Notes: a model not told the origin generated them from the sequence alone. A stretch of DNA of 41,528 nucleotides from an uncultured Myxococcales bacterium (GCA_903847385.1 CAINDO010000111.1:1-41528), one strand, 5' to 3'; counted from the first letter of the stretch, positions 23,901 through 32,648 are shown. Made by a program: numbers and translations.

Positions 23901-25079
23901 TGGAACTACTACTTCTTCAACTCGTGGCGCCGCGGCCGCGACGACTACCAGTTCTACCTCGGGTTCTTCAGCCGCATGGGCCGCCTGCTGCCCTACCTGG
24001 ACTTCCCGTACAAGCACTACGCCTTCTTCCAGCAGTATCAGAACCAGGACGGCACGACGCTGGACGTCACCGAGGACCTGCTGCGCGCCGCGATGATCTC
24101 GACGAACTTCGTGATGCAGGCGCTCGGCACGCCCGAGCCCGGCTGGTACTGCAAGGCCAACACCGGCACGTCGCTGCAGGAGCAGATCACGTACGTGCCC
24201 TTCTGGGCCTTCGGCGCGAACTTCGACTACTTCAACAGCGAGGGCTGCGACCGCGTCGAGTTCCCCCTGGGTGTCGGCCGCGACATGTACATCGACCTGT
24301 CCGACGACTACGACACCAAGTGGGACTACATGGGGACGTTCTTCGAGAAGCAGAACTTCATCATCCCGATCCTCAACGCCGGTCGGATCTTCGTGCGGCC
24401 GCCGGTCAACGCCTCCGGTGAGCTCGACCTGCGCTTCGGCTACTACGACATCTTCAAGGACCGCCTGCTGGACATCACGCAGGACCTCCTCGAGGCCGGC
24501 CTCGGCGCCTTCGGGCACCGCAGCTACCAGTGGAAGGTCACCGAGGATCTGCAGCGCAAGAAGGACATCGGCTACCCCTCGTTCTTCGAGTTCAAGACGC
24601 TCGACGAGCGCCTGACGGACGAGGGCACCGTCGAGCAGGATCCGGCCGTGGTCCAGGTCTGGACGAACACGCCCTTCGACCTGATGCGCTACTGGCTCTT
24701 CGTGGCGGCGCAGCTCAACTCCCGCCCCGGCGACCGCAAGCTCGACTTCTACGAGTACATCGCCGTGCAGGAGAAGGGCTCCGGCGACGACCGCGAGTTC
24801 GCCGAGGGCACCATGTCGACGAGCTTCGAGAACCCCAAGACGGGCCAGATCCTCACGGCCCCCCAGACGGCGGACGGCCTCTCCGTGGCCTACCGCGTGC
24901 TCCGCGTGGCCAAGGCCGCCGCGGACGACTGGAAGTCCGCCAAGCGCGCGCTGGATCGCGATCCGACGAACGCCACGCTCCAGAACGACCTGGAGAACGC
25001 GGACCAGACGCTCGAATTCTACCTCAGCATCATCGACGACATGCGCTTCCTGCGCTCCGTCATGGACCTCGGGAAGTGA
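20904..25079 (+). CDS. Giant lipoprotein metzincin-type zinc metalloprotease (copy 1)
   Basis: The protein has 1391 residues. I chose the ATG at 20904 because it gives a lipoprotein signal (MRRIWLAVAI..., lipobox LPSC, Cys20) and has GAGG about 8 bases upstream. The zinc site HEIGHTLGMTHN (His803, Glu804, His807, His813) and the Met-turn SIMDYG (Met855) are 50 residues apart, as in metzincins of the zinc-dependent Met-zincin family with large N-terminal domains. After export it should be anchored to the envelope. The N-terminal 800 residues contain beta-rich and acidic regions shared with copy 2, including YYLNVNFPENL and NCSR/DCTR-like cysteine motifs. A conserved Cys pair occurs near YFYCIDWF...KCRTW. 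Copy 2 follows after 14 bases. The substrate is unknown; a digestive or envelope-processing role is an inference. Confidence 0.92.
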   Translation: MRRIWLAVAIPGAAFLLPSCAEEVKDVNRVQPHYFDKALLKGEWYYRQTIVDVPPDVGIGFVGLEGKVEKVNFDFYGNYLDVRRTHEGVRGLEEDETRPGAQFEGDIVLSISGVEHFDILRQYNKSTGAQSNVLTEDMSLKPWFERQYFRADWSSAGAVGNFADFANMLKTGAKGTYWARETEIDNPDHFQADLEDGTINFTTSYTLTDGGYTCFIEYGFYRSSTNTRNSCGLGEVKVRHSFHRIDPDDAAQFEPRSYLDREFVRDDDGNVMKYLTVTVPKADGSPEYVNVECTEDVLKNLEGRYSVNDCRPLTHEQMGRFGFFRTERYDANRRVPNGHDELRNFYANHHKIWEQVYEWEMTTDDEGQKVIARDADGKPKLKRDADGNPVVIPVEDRKVRPIVYYLNVNFPENLKETMQEVAKDWNTVFVNAIAAAKGITPSKLKAEMGGADAYQIRDNDCTRAGVEAYLKRVPELEDFVDGVTAVDAADSDSLKGNAHNILSGNLERVCSALTSESRTRGLEKFTYQQVGDVRYSFAFWVNEDQPSGPLGFGPSGPDAETGRIISGNAYIYGAAVDGYARDSLDLVRYLNGEIGSDYEEITSGQTVIDWINLRKKSVADQALTVTDAQRKTFADRFAADAKAAPERFRTANGKIDLTGMSKDMTLRAELRAADDPMFAQAGAADPMELMKQRLRDNPELRSRMLPRPVMNMLYRLFQYDPAQHDGEALPEDLLEAAIDIAANPAAISEHMQKRAAFYMDRNITLPEFIDDAVIGKALSLKGMEPQEAYRIIREEIFRGVMLHEIGHTLGMTHNFRASHDALNYFDEFWDIEQNFEDDADRDEQMQPEFRYTSIMDYGARFNSDVHGLGKYDQAAIKFAYTGMLESFADDVEVPSRLDLHLEYDDYRKIPDLLGGDAANITHRKDVPVSEVIDDVRQGIRANGEKFAEDPARAPSSYWRDKTVPYFYCIDWFNGRDPKCRTWDEGPTHEEAVRSAIQRYWNYYFFNSWRRGRDDYQFYLGFFSRMGRLLPYLDFPYKHYAFFQQYQNQDGTTLDVTEDLLRAAMISTNFVMQALGTPEPGWYCKANTGTSLQEQITYVPFWAFGANFDYFNSEGCDRVEFPLGVGRDMYIDLSDDYDTKWDYMGTFFEKQNFIIPILNAGRIFVRPPVNASGELDLRFGYYDIFKDRLLDITQDLLEAGLGAFGHRSYQWKVTEDLQRKKDIGYPSFFEFKTLDERLTDEGTVEQDPAVVQVWTNTPFDLMRYWLFVAAQLNSRPGDRKLDFYEYIAVQEKGSGDDREFAEGTMSTSFENPKTGQILTAPQTADGLSVAYRVLRVAKAAADDWKSAKRALDRDPTNATLQNDLENADQTLEFYLSIIDDMRFLRSVMDLGK

Positions 25080-25093
25080 GAGGGACGACGACC

Positions 25094-28000
25094 ATGCGAA
25101 ACAAACACTCCATGGCCAACCAGCGCCTCGCGGCCCTCGCCGCGCTCGCCGGTGGCGTCGCCCTGTCGGCCTGCGGCGAGCCCGTTCAGGACGTCAACAC
25201 GATCCAGCCCGGTTACATCTCGAAGGCCCTCTTCGAGAAAGACTGGTATTACAAACAGACCATCATCGAGTCCGATCCCGGGACGGGCTTCTCGAGCGCC
25301 TTCGTCGGCCTCGAGGCGGACGTCGAGAAGATCAAGTGGGAGATCCGCGAGGACCAGCTCGTCGCCTACCGCACGCACGAGGGCGTTCCGGGGATCGACG
25401 AGGACCGCACGCAGCCCGGCAGCAACTACAAGGGCGACCTCGTCGCGGTCTTCGCCATCACGAGCCAGTTCGACATCCAGCGCGACTACAACGCCGCAAC
25501 CGGTGAGCAGGGCGTGGTCATCGGCGAGAACACCGAGCGCCCCTGGTTCGACCGCGAGTACATGCGCATCCAGGTCGACACGAGCGTCGGCGGCCCCGCC
25601 GACTTCGGCGACTTCCTGAACTTCGTGAACGGCATCGTCGGCGGCCAGTCCGCTCGCGGCTTCGACAGCGAGTTCCTCCTGTCGCCGAACCAGCCGGTCA
25701 TCGAGCCCGGCTACCTCGAGATGACGAACCGCCGCATCGTCGGCGACGACTTCTCCTGCGGCATGATCTACGGCGAGTGGGGCTGTTCTTCGGCCGACGT
25801 CCGCATTCGGCACTCGTTCTGGCAGATCGACCACGCCGAGGCCGACCAGTTCGAGCCCCGCCGCTACGACGACCTGCTCCCCTACACGGACGCCGACGGC
25901 AAGAAGCTCAAGTCGATGTTCCTGCCCGTGCCGCTCAAGCGGCTCGGCAGCAACGACGGCGCCGAGTGCGGCGACAATGGGGACTGCACCGACGGCCTGA
26001 CCTGCCAGCAGGGCCTCTGCGTCGGCTGCGGCGACTCGACCTCCTGCGGTTTCACCCGCGCCTGCATCGAGGGCACCTGCTCGAACGGCTGCATGGCCGA
26101 CACCGACTGCGCGCCGACCGAGGCCTGCATCCGCGGCTTCGACGACATCGGCAACGAGAAGGCCGGCGAGTGCTCCGTGCCCTTCGCCGAGATGGCCTGC
26201 ACGCCCGAGCTCTTCGAGGCCTTGGACAACTACTTCGCGCCCGGCTACTACACCGACCGAGACTGCGACGAGACGGCGTTCCACCAGTTCGAGCGCGCGG
26301 GCATCTTCCGCACGGAGCGCCCCGGCTACAATCGCGAGACGGGCTCCGGCCGCTCGGAGCAGCGCCAGTACTTCGCCAACATCCACCAGATCTGGCAGAG
26401 GTCCTACGAGACCGAGTCCGACACGGACGAGGACGGGAACACGGTCGAGCGCCGCAAGCTCGACGCCGACGGCAACCCCGTCGTGATCCCGCAGGAGAAG
26501 CGCAAGCCGCGCCCGATCATCTACTACCTGAACATCGACTTCCCGGAGGACCTCCAGGAAGAAGCCGTCAACATCGCCAAGGACTGGGACGCCGCGATGC
26601 TCGGCGCCGCCAAGGCGGCCACGGGCCGGGACGCAGAGGCGCTCCGCAGCGAGCTCTCGACGTTCAGCAGCAAGCAGAGCCCCGGCGCGCTGTTCCTGCC
26701 CACGGACGAGCTGAAGCACGGCGGCATGTTCCAGATCCGGGAGAACAACTGCTCCCGTCGAGGTGTCGTCGCTTACCTGAACGAGCACGAGGCGTTCTAC
26801 CCGCACGTCGAGGCCGCGCTGGCCGGGAACGAGCACGAGCCCTCGATGGCCATCCTGAAGGGCGACGAGCCCTCGGACTGGAACGACAAGGTCGCCAAGG
26901 ACCTCGCCGGGCGCCTGCTGCCGGGCAACCTGCACCGCGTGTGCGCCGGCCTCAAGCGGGCCACCCTGGACGCTGGCGAAGCGCCCTACTTCCAGTACCA
27001 GAAGGTCGGCGACCTGCGGTTCAGCTTCCTGAACTGGGTCAACGAGCAGCAGCCGGACGGCCCCCTCGGCTACGGCCCCTCGGGCACGGACGGTGAGACC
27101 GGCCACGTCGTGAGCGCGAACGCCAACATCTACGGCGCGTCGCTCGACGGCTACGCCCGCAACGCCGTGGACGTCGTCCGCGCCATGAACGGCGACCTCG
27201 CCGTCGACGACCTGCTCGCCGGCAAGAACATCGCCGACTGGATCGCCCGCGGTCAGGCCCAGGGCATCACCTCCGCCGGCCAGGCGCTCTCCCCGGAGAC
27301 GAAGGCCAAGGCCGACGGTCGCCGCCAGGCGCTCCGCAGCCACATGGGCCTGCAGGCCAAGGCCGTCGAGCCCGGCAAGCGCGTCGATCCGCGCTTGATG
27401 ACCGACCAGCTCAAGGCCGTGCGCGGCATGGCCAAGCCCGTGGCCTTCAGCGACAACGTCCGCAGCCCCGGGTGGGACCGCCTCGACAAGGCCATGCAGG
27501 ACCCCGAGTTCGCCGCGATGATGGTGCCCGAGGAGTACTCGCAGCTCCTCGCGCCGGCCTACAACAAGGGCCGTCCGGCCTCGGAGCCCTCGGCCGAGCT
27601 GCTCGACGCCGCGCGCCTCGCCTCGACGGACCTGCGCAAGTTCGCCAAGAAGTTCGAGGAGCGGAACGAGTTCCTGGGCAACCACCGCATCGACATGTTC
27701 GCCATGATCGACGACGCGGTCATCGGCAAGGCCCTCGAGCTCAAGGACGAGGACCCCGAGACGCTCTACCGCAATCTGCGCCGGGAGATCTTCCGCGGGG
27801 TGACCCTGCACGAGATCGGCCACACGATGGGCCTCACCCACAACTTCGAGGGCTCCATCGACTCGCTGAACTACCAGGACGCCTACTGGGAGAAGCGCAA
27901 GGAGATCCCCGCCGGCGACGCCAACAACAACGGCGTGGACGACCGCTCCGAGGCCAAGATCCCCGAGTACACCTACTCGACCATCATGGACTACCACGGC

Positions 28001-29527
28001 CGCTTCAACAGCGACACGAAGGGCCTGGGCAAGTACGACCTGGCCGCCATGAAGACGGCCTACGCCGGCAAGGTCGAGGTCTTCGAGGACGACGTCACCC
28101 TCCCCGCCGTCCCCGACTTCGGCCTCTACGTGGCCTATGTCTACGGCAACGACGCCGTCCCCTCCCTGCTCGGCGAGGACCTGGCGGCGCTGACCCGCCG
28201 CAAGGACGTGAAGGTCGAAGACGTGGTCAAGGCGCGCGCCGAGGGCATCGTCGCCAACACGAAGGCGGTCATCGACTCGATCTCCAACCCCGGTGTCACC
28301 TTCAACGTGCCGCGTGACGTGCCCTACGCTTACTGCGAGCACGCCTACCTGTTCCGGTCGCGCTGCAAGATGTTCGACCAGGGCGCGACGAACCTCGAGG
28401 TCGTGCGCAACTCGATCAACCGCTACTGGAACTACTACTTCTTCAACAACTTCCGGCGCGGCCGGATGGAGAGCGGCTTCGTCAACGGCTTCTTCGGCCG
28501 CCAGTCGGGCCTGCTCGACGACCTGACCTACGCCCTGCGCTACTACGTGTACGGCAACCAGAACAGCGCGATCGGCCAGGACTACCTGGCCGCCGCCCTG
28601 GAGTCGCTGAACTTCATCAACAAGGTGATGGGCACCCCGACGCCCGGGCGTCACTGCCTGGACGCCGATCGCGGCGTGTTCGTGGCCGACGAGGGTCAGG
28701 CGTGCGAGCAGCACGTGGACGTGCCCGAGGGCCTCGGCCGTGACCAGTTCATCCGTTACGACGACCAGTACGTCTACAACGTCGACTACATCGGGACGTT
28801 CTTCGACAAGTCGAACTTCCTGATCTTCCTGCTCGACGACTCGACGAACTTCTTCAACGTCACGGACTTCGGCGACAGCCGGCGGTTCTCGATCAACTAC
28901 TACCGCCTGTTCCGCCCGGAGATGATCCGGATGGTCAAGGACATGGTCTTCTCCTACCTCGGCGTGGGCTCGAACGACTCGTTCGGCCTCGTCGTCGATG
29001 GCGAGGGCAAGGTCTCCGAGCCCACGCTCGTCGACCCCGTGGCCTGGGGTCTCGGCGACAGCCCGGACGAGGCCGGCGAGCCGACCGAGGTGCCGCTGCG
29101 CATCGACGCACCCGTGGCGCCCGCGCTGGTCTACCGCGCGCTCGGCCTGTCTTCGATCTTCAACTCGTCGTCCTTCGACGGCGAGACCGACTTCCGCGAC
29201 TACATCATGATGTTCGAAGCGGGCTCCGGTGAGGCCCGCACGTTGCCCGAGGGCACGACGACCGTGACGTACAACGACCCGGTCACGCACATCACGTACG
29301 TGGCGCCCCAGGTCGTCGACGGTGAGTCGATCAGCGCGGCCCTGCTGACCTTCTTCAACGAGCGTCAGGCCGAGGTCACCGCCCTGGAGGCCGAGCTCGC
29401 CGCCACGCCCGACGACGCCGGTCTGAAGGCGCGCGTCGAGGCCGGCCGGGCCCAGTTCGGCCACTTCAGCGATCTGCTCTCGCAGTTCCGCCTCTTCCGC
29501 CGCGCCTCCGAGGCCTACGAGGACTAG
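25094..29527 (+). CDS. Giant lipoprotein metzincin-type zinc metalloprotease (copy 2)
   Basis: The protein has 1477 residues and is a clear paralogue of copy 1 along its whole length. The N-terminus is DVNTIQPGYISKALFEKDWYY against DVNRVQPHYFDKALLKGEWYY in copy 1, and both share RYWNYYFFN. The lipoprotein signal ends in LSAC (Cys27). The zinc site HEIGHTMGLTHN (His906, Glu907, His910, His916) and Met-turn TIMDYH (Met965) are intact. Two features are absent from copy 1. The first is a 12-cysteine insertion at about 292-360 (CGDNGDC, CQQGLCVGCG, CSNGCMADTDC). The second is an EF-hand-like loop DANNNGVDDRSE at 942-953, between the zinc site and the Met-turn. GAGGG lies 9 bases before the ATG. 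It ends in TAG, the only gene here to do so. Confidence 0.92.
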   Translation: MRNKHSMANQRLAALAALAGGVALSACGEPVQDVNTIQPGYISKALFEKDWYYKQTIIESDPGTGFSSAFVGLEADVEKIKWEIREDQLVAYRTHEGVPGIDEDRTQPGSNYKGDLVAVFAITSQFDIQRDYNAATGEQGVVIGENTERPWFDREYMRIQVDTSVGGPADFGDFLNFVNGIVGGQSARGFDSEFLLSPNQPVIEPGYLEMTNRRIVGDDFSCGMIYGEWGCSSADVRIRHSFWQIDHAEADQFEPRRYDDLLPYTDADGKKLKSMFLPVPLKRLGSNDGAECGDNGDCTDGLTCQQGLCVGCGDSTSCGFTRACIEGTCSNGCMADTDCAPTEACIRGFDDIGNEKAGECSVPFAEMACTPELFEALDNYFAPGYYTDRDCDETAFHQFERAGIFRTERPGYNRETGSGRSEQRQYFANIHQIWQRSYETESDTDEDGNTVERRKLDADGNPVVIPQEKRKPRPIIYYLNIDFPEDLQEEAVNIAKDWDAAMLGAAKAATGRDAEALRSELSTFSSKQSPGALFLPTDELKHGGMFQIRENNCSRRGVVAYLNEHEAFYPHVEAALAGNEHEPSMAILKGDEPSDWNDKVAKDLAGRLLPGNLHRVCAGLKRATLDAGEAPYFQYQKVGDLRFSFLNWVNEQQPDGPLGYGPSGTDGETGHVVSANANIYGASLDGYARNAVDVVRAMNGDLAVDDLLAGKNIADWIARGQAQGITSAGQALSPETKAKADGRRQALRSHMGLQAKAVEPGKRVDPRLMTDQLKAVRGMAKPVAFSDNVRSPGWDRLDKAMQDPEFAAMMVPEEYSQLLAPAYNKGRPASEPSAELLDAARLASTDLRKFAKKFEERNEFLGNHRIDMFAMIDDAVIGKALELKDEDPETLYRNLRREIFRGVTLHEIGHTMGLTHNFEGSIDSLNYQDAYWEKRKEIPAGDANNNGVDDRSEAKIPEYTYSTIMDYHGRFNSDTKGLGKYDLAAMKTAYAGKVEVFEDDVTLPAVPDFGLYVAYVYGNDAVPSLLGEDLAALTRRKDVKVEDVVKARAEGIVANTKAVIDSISNPGVTFNVPRDVPYAYCEHAYLFRSRCKMFDQGATNLEVVRNSINRYWNYYFFNNFRRGRMESGFVNGFFGRQSGLLDDLTYALRYYVYGNQNSAIGQDYLAAALESLNFINKVMGTPTPGRHCLDADRGVFVADEGQACEQHVDVPEGLGRDQFIRYDDQYVYNVDYIGTFFDKSNFLIFLLDDSTNFFNVTDFGDSRRFSINYYRLFRPEMIRMVKDMVFSYLGVGSNDSFGLVVDGEGKVSEPTLVDPVAWGLGDSPDEAGEPTEVPLRIDAPVAPALVYRALGLSSIFNSSSFDGETDFRDYIMMFEAGSGEARTLPEGTTTVTYNDPVTHITYVAPQVVDGESISAALLTFFNERQAEVTALEAELAATPDDAGLKARVEAGRAQFGHFSDLLSQFRLFRRASEAYED

Positions 29528-29535
29528 GCGACGCC

Positions 29536-29556
29536 GGTCGCCCGCAACGGGCGGCC
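29536..29556. terminator. Strong GC hairpin between convergent operons
   Basis: A 9-bp stem (GGTCGCCCG / CGGGCGGCC, one G-T pair) closes a 3-nt CAA loop. It lies 8 bases after the metalloprotease stop and 19 bases beyond the recG stop. It has no T-tract. Its position between two long convergent transcripts suggests a bidirectional terminator or 3'-end barrier. Confidence 0.55.
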
Positions 29557-29575
29557 CCAGCCGGTTCGCCCCGCC

Positions 29576-32185
29576 TCAGCCCGCCTCGACCAGATCCAGC
29601 TTCTCTCCCCACCTCGACCAGACCAGCCGCCGGAGCATCGTATGCTCCGGATCGACCAGCCCCGGATCCCGGTGCAGGATCTCGCCGGCGATCTCGCGCG
29701 CCTTCTCGACCAGCGCGGCGTCGCGCACCAGGTCGGCCACCTGCAGGTCCGTCACGCCGGCCTGGCGCGTGCCCAGGACCTCACCTGGACCGCGCTGCTC
29801 CATGTCCGCCTGGGCGATCACGAAGCCGTCGTTGGTGCTGACCATCACCCGAAGGCGGGCCAGCGCCTCGTCCGTGAGCTTCTCGTCGCACAGGAGCAGG
29901 CAGTAGCCCGCGTTGCCGCCGCGACCGACGCGCCCGCGGAGCTGGTGCAACTGGCTCAGGCCGAAGCGCTCGGCGTGTTCGATGACCATCACGGACGCGT
30001 TCGGCACGTCGATGCCCACCTCGATCACCGTCGTGGTGACCAGGATGTCCAGCTCACCGGCGGCGAAGGCGCGCAGCGTCTGGTCCTTGGCTTCGGGGCC
30101 GAGCCGCCCGTGCACCAGGCCGAGGCGCAGGCCCGCGAAGGCGCCGTTCCCCAGGGCCTCGAACTCGCTCGTCGCGTCTGCCAGGTCGCTGACCTCGGAC
30201 TCCTCGACCAGCGGGAACACCACGTAGGCCTGCCGCCCGGTCTCGACGAGCGCGCGGACCCGGGCGAAGACCTCTTCGCGCTTGGCGCGCCGGTGCATGG
30301 TCGTCTTGACCGGGATGCGGCCCGGGGGCAGCTCGTCCAGCACGGAGACGTCCAGGTCGCCGTAGGCCGTCAGCGCGAGCGTCCGGGGGATGGGCGTGGC
30401 GGTCATGACCAGCAGGTGCGGCTGCACGGCCTTCTGGCGCAGCGCGAGGCGCTGCCGGACCCCGAAGCGGTGCTGCTCGTCCACGATGGCCAGGCCCAGG
30501 CGGGCGAAGCCGAGGTCCTCGGACAGCAGGCTGTGCGTGCCCATCAGGCAGTGCACGGCCCCGGCCAGCGTCAGCTCGCGCACGAGCCGCTGCTCGCGGC
30601 GGGACATGCCGGCGGTCAAGAGCGCGGCCCGCAGGCCCGCTCGCTCGAACCAGGGCCCGAGCGTGCGCAGGTGCTGCTGGGCCAGGATCTCCGTCGGCGC
30701 CATCAGCGCCGTCTGGAACCCGGCAGCTTGCACCAGGCGCGCCGCCGCGTAGGCCACCGCCGTCTTGCCGCTGCCCACGTCCCCCTGGAGGAGCCGGTTC
30801 ATCGGCCGCCCGACGGCGAAGTCGCCGGCGACCTGAGCGATGACCCGACGCTGGGCGCCCGTCGGGGCGAAGGGCAGGATCTCGCCGAGCCACGCGTCCA
30901 GGTCCGCCGGCGGCGCGACGGGCAGCGGTGGGCGCTTGTCCGCCGTCTTGCGCCGCAGGCCGAGCGCGAGCTGCAGCGTCAGGAGCTCGTCGAAGATGAA
31001 GCGCCGCAGCGAGGGATCCTTGAACTGGACGAAGTCGACGGGGTTGGCATCGACCGGCGGCTGGTGCACGCGCCGCAGGGCCACGGAGATGCTGGGCAGG
31101 CCCGTGCGCTGCCGCACGACCGCCGGCAGCGACTCGGGCAGCTCGTCCGCGTGCCCGGCCAGCGCGGCCTTGACCAGGCGGCGCAGCACGCGCTCCCCCA
31201 CCCCCTCGACCTCGGGATACACGGGGCGCAGCTCCCGCTCGACCTCGTCGCCCGTCCCCACGTCCACGGCCGGGTGGGCCATCTGCAGGCGCTCCCGGAA
31301 CGTCGTCACCGGCCCGGCCACCGTCACCGTGCGGCCGACGGCCCAGGTGCGCTGCGCAAAGCCCGCGTTGATGCGAAAGAACGTGCACACCAGCGTGCCC
31401 GTCTCGTCCGTGACGTCCATGATGAAGCGCCGCGGACCGCCGCCGAAGCCCGTGTGCGCCCGGGTGATGCGGCCGTGCACGACGGCGAACTTGCCCTCCT
31501 CCAGCGACATGATCGGCGTGACGTCGCGGCGGTCCTGGTACTTGCGCGGGCGCAGGAGGAGCAGGTCGCCCAGATCGCGAATGCCGGCGGCGGCGAGGCG
31601 CGCGGCCACGGCCGGCCCCACGCCGGGCAGGGCCGTGAGCGGCGTCGGGCACAGGCGGTCGAAGGCCGCGGCGTCCGGCGTCGGGGGCAGCGTGCGCGCC
31701 TCGGGATCGGGCGGCGGCGCGGGGGCGACTTCGGCGGCCGTCTTCTTGCGGCCCTTCGCCGGGGCCTGGGCGGCCTTGCCCGACTTGACCACAGGCGTCT
31801 CGGCGATGGGGGCCGGCGGCTCGACCGCGGCCGTGGGCGCCTCGGTGGTGGCCGGCGCCGGGGCCCCGCTTTCGGGGGCGCGCACGGCCCCCTCCAGGGC
31901 CACCACGACCTCGTCGAGCGCCTGCCGCCACGACGCCCGGCGCTCCTCCGGCGCGTGTGCGATGGACACGGCGGCGATGCGCAGCCGCCGCATCCGGGCC
32001 GCGACGGGCAGGTCGTCGAAGGCCTGCGCGAGGAGCCCGAGGGGGCCCGCCACGGCAGGGCCGGCGCCCTCGGGCACCGCCGGCGACGGGGGCAGCCGCT
32101 CGGCCGCGCGCCGCAGCGTCAGCCAGGCCGCGTTGACGGCCGGAGAGACCGTCCGCGGGCCGGGGAGCGCCTCACTGGAAGACAA
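29576..32185 (-). CDS. recG: ATP-dependent DNA helicase RecG
   Basis: The protein has 869 residues, longer than the usual 690-700. The extra length is an N-terminal Ala/Pro-rich region of about 165 residues before the first family motif (LTALPGVGPAVAARLAAAGI). The wedge/OB domain follows (about 190-310). The helicase has Walker A GDVGSGKT at 468-475, DEQHRFG at 569-575, TATPIPRTL and, near the end, QLHQLRGRVGRGG. Known role: fork regression and branch migration at stalled forks and Holliday junctions. It is the last gene of the lipA-carB-greA-recG run. The longest reading begins with TTG and overlaps greA by 14 bases; a later start within the low-complexity extension cannot be excluded. Confidence 0.97.
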   Translation of the reverse strand: MSSSEALPGPRTVSPAVNAAWLTLRRAAERLPPSPAVPEGAGPAVAGPLGLLAQAFDDLPVAARMRRLRIAAVSIAHAPEERRASWRQALDEVVVALEGAVRAPESGAPAPATTEAPTAAVEPPAPIAETPVVKSGKAAQAPAKGRKKTAAEVAPAPPPDPEARTLPPTPDAAAFDRLCPTPLTALPGVGPAVAARLAAAGIRDLGDLLLLRPRKYQDRRDVTPIMSLEEGKFAVVHGRITRAHTGFGGGPRRFIMDVTDETGTLVCTFFRINAGFAQRTWAVGRTVTVAGPVTTFRERLQMAHPAVDVGTGDEVERELRPVYPEVEGVGERVLRRLVKAALAGHADELPESLPAVVRQRTGLPSISVALRRVHQPPVDANPVDFVQFKDPSLRRFIFDELLTLQLALGLRRKTADKRPPLPVAPPADLDAWLGEILPFAPTGAQRRVIAQVAGDFAVGRPMNRLLQGDVGSGKTAVAYAAARLVQAAGFQTALMAPTEILAQQHLRTLGPWFERAGLRAALLTAGMSRREQRLVRELTLAGAVHCLMGTHSLLSEDLGFARLGLAIVDEQHRFGVRQRLALRQKAVQPHLLVMTATPIPRTLALTAYGDLDVSVLDELPPGRIPVKTTMHRRAKREEVFARVRALVETGRQAYVVFPLVEESEVSDLADATSEFEALGNGAFAGLRLGLVHGRLGPEAKDQTLRAFAAGELDILVTTTVIEVGIDVPNASVMVIEHAERFGLSQLHQLRGRVGRGGNAGYCLLLCDEKLTDEALARLRVMVSTNDGFVIAQADMEQRGPGEVLGTRQAGVTDLQVADLVRDAALVEKAREIAGEILHRDPGLVDPEHTMLRRLVWSRWGEKLDLVEAG

Positions 32186-32648
32186 CGTCGATGATCTCGT
32201 ACTCGCGCGCGCCGCCGGGCGTCTGCGCCTTGACCGTGTCGCCCACGTGTTTGCCGACCAGCGCCCGCGCCAAGGGCGAGGTCACCGAGATCCGCGCGTT
32301 CTTGGTGTCGGCCTCGACCTCGCCGACGATCTGGACCGTCTGCTCCGTGCCGGCCTTGACGTCGGAGATCGTCACGGTGGCTCCGAAGAGCACCTTGTCG
32401 CCGCTCAGGCTCGAGACGTCGATGACCTCCGCGCGGGCGAGTTTGTCCTCCAGGTCGCGGATGTTGGCCTCGATCATGCCCTGCTTGTTCTTCGCGGCGT
32501 CGTAGTCGGCGTTCTCGCGCAGATCGCCGTGGCCGCGGGCGATCTCGATGTCGCGGGAGACCTCGCGCCGGTCGGTGGTCTTCAGCTTGTTGAGACGCTC
32601 GCGCAGGGTCTCGAACCCCGCACGGGTCATGGGGAGACGATCGGACAT
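32172..32648 (-). CDS. greA: Transcription elongation factor GreA
   Basis: The protein has 158 residues, standard length. The N-terminal coiled coil (FETLRERLNKLK, RREVSRDIEIARGHGDLREN) carries the acidic tip DLRENADYD that enters the RNA polymerase secondary channel and stimulates cleavage of backtracked transcripts. The C-terminal FKBP-like domain (VTISDVKAGTEQTVQIVG, TSPLARALVGKHVGD) binds the polymerase. It is 13 bases downstream of carB and overlaps recG, so all three are probably cotranscribed. Confidence 0.98.
   Translation of the reverse strand: MSDRLPMTRAGFETLRERLNKLKTTDRREVSRDIEIARGHGDLRENADYDAAKNKQGMIEANIRDLEDKLARAEVIDVSSLSGDKVLFGATVTISDVKAGTEQTVQIVGEVEADTKNARISVTSPLARALVGKHVGDTVKAQTPGGAREYEIIDVVFQ

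Noticed and set aside
25019..29464. A 1481-codon open frame antisense to metalloprotease copy 2 (and a similar 1239-codon frame antisense to copy 1)
   Set aside because: Val/Leu/Glu/Arg-rich mirror of a GC-biased gene, with no domain, start signal or motif. The sense strand has clear catalytic and signal motifs.
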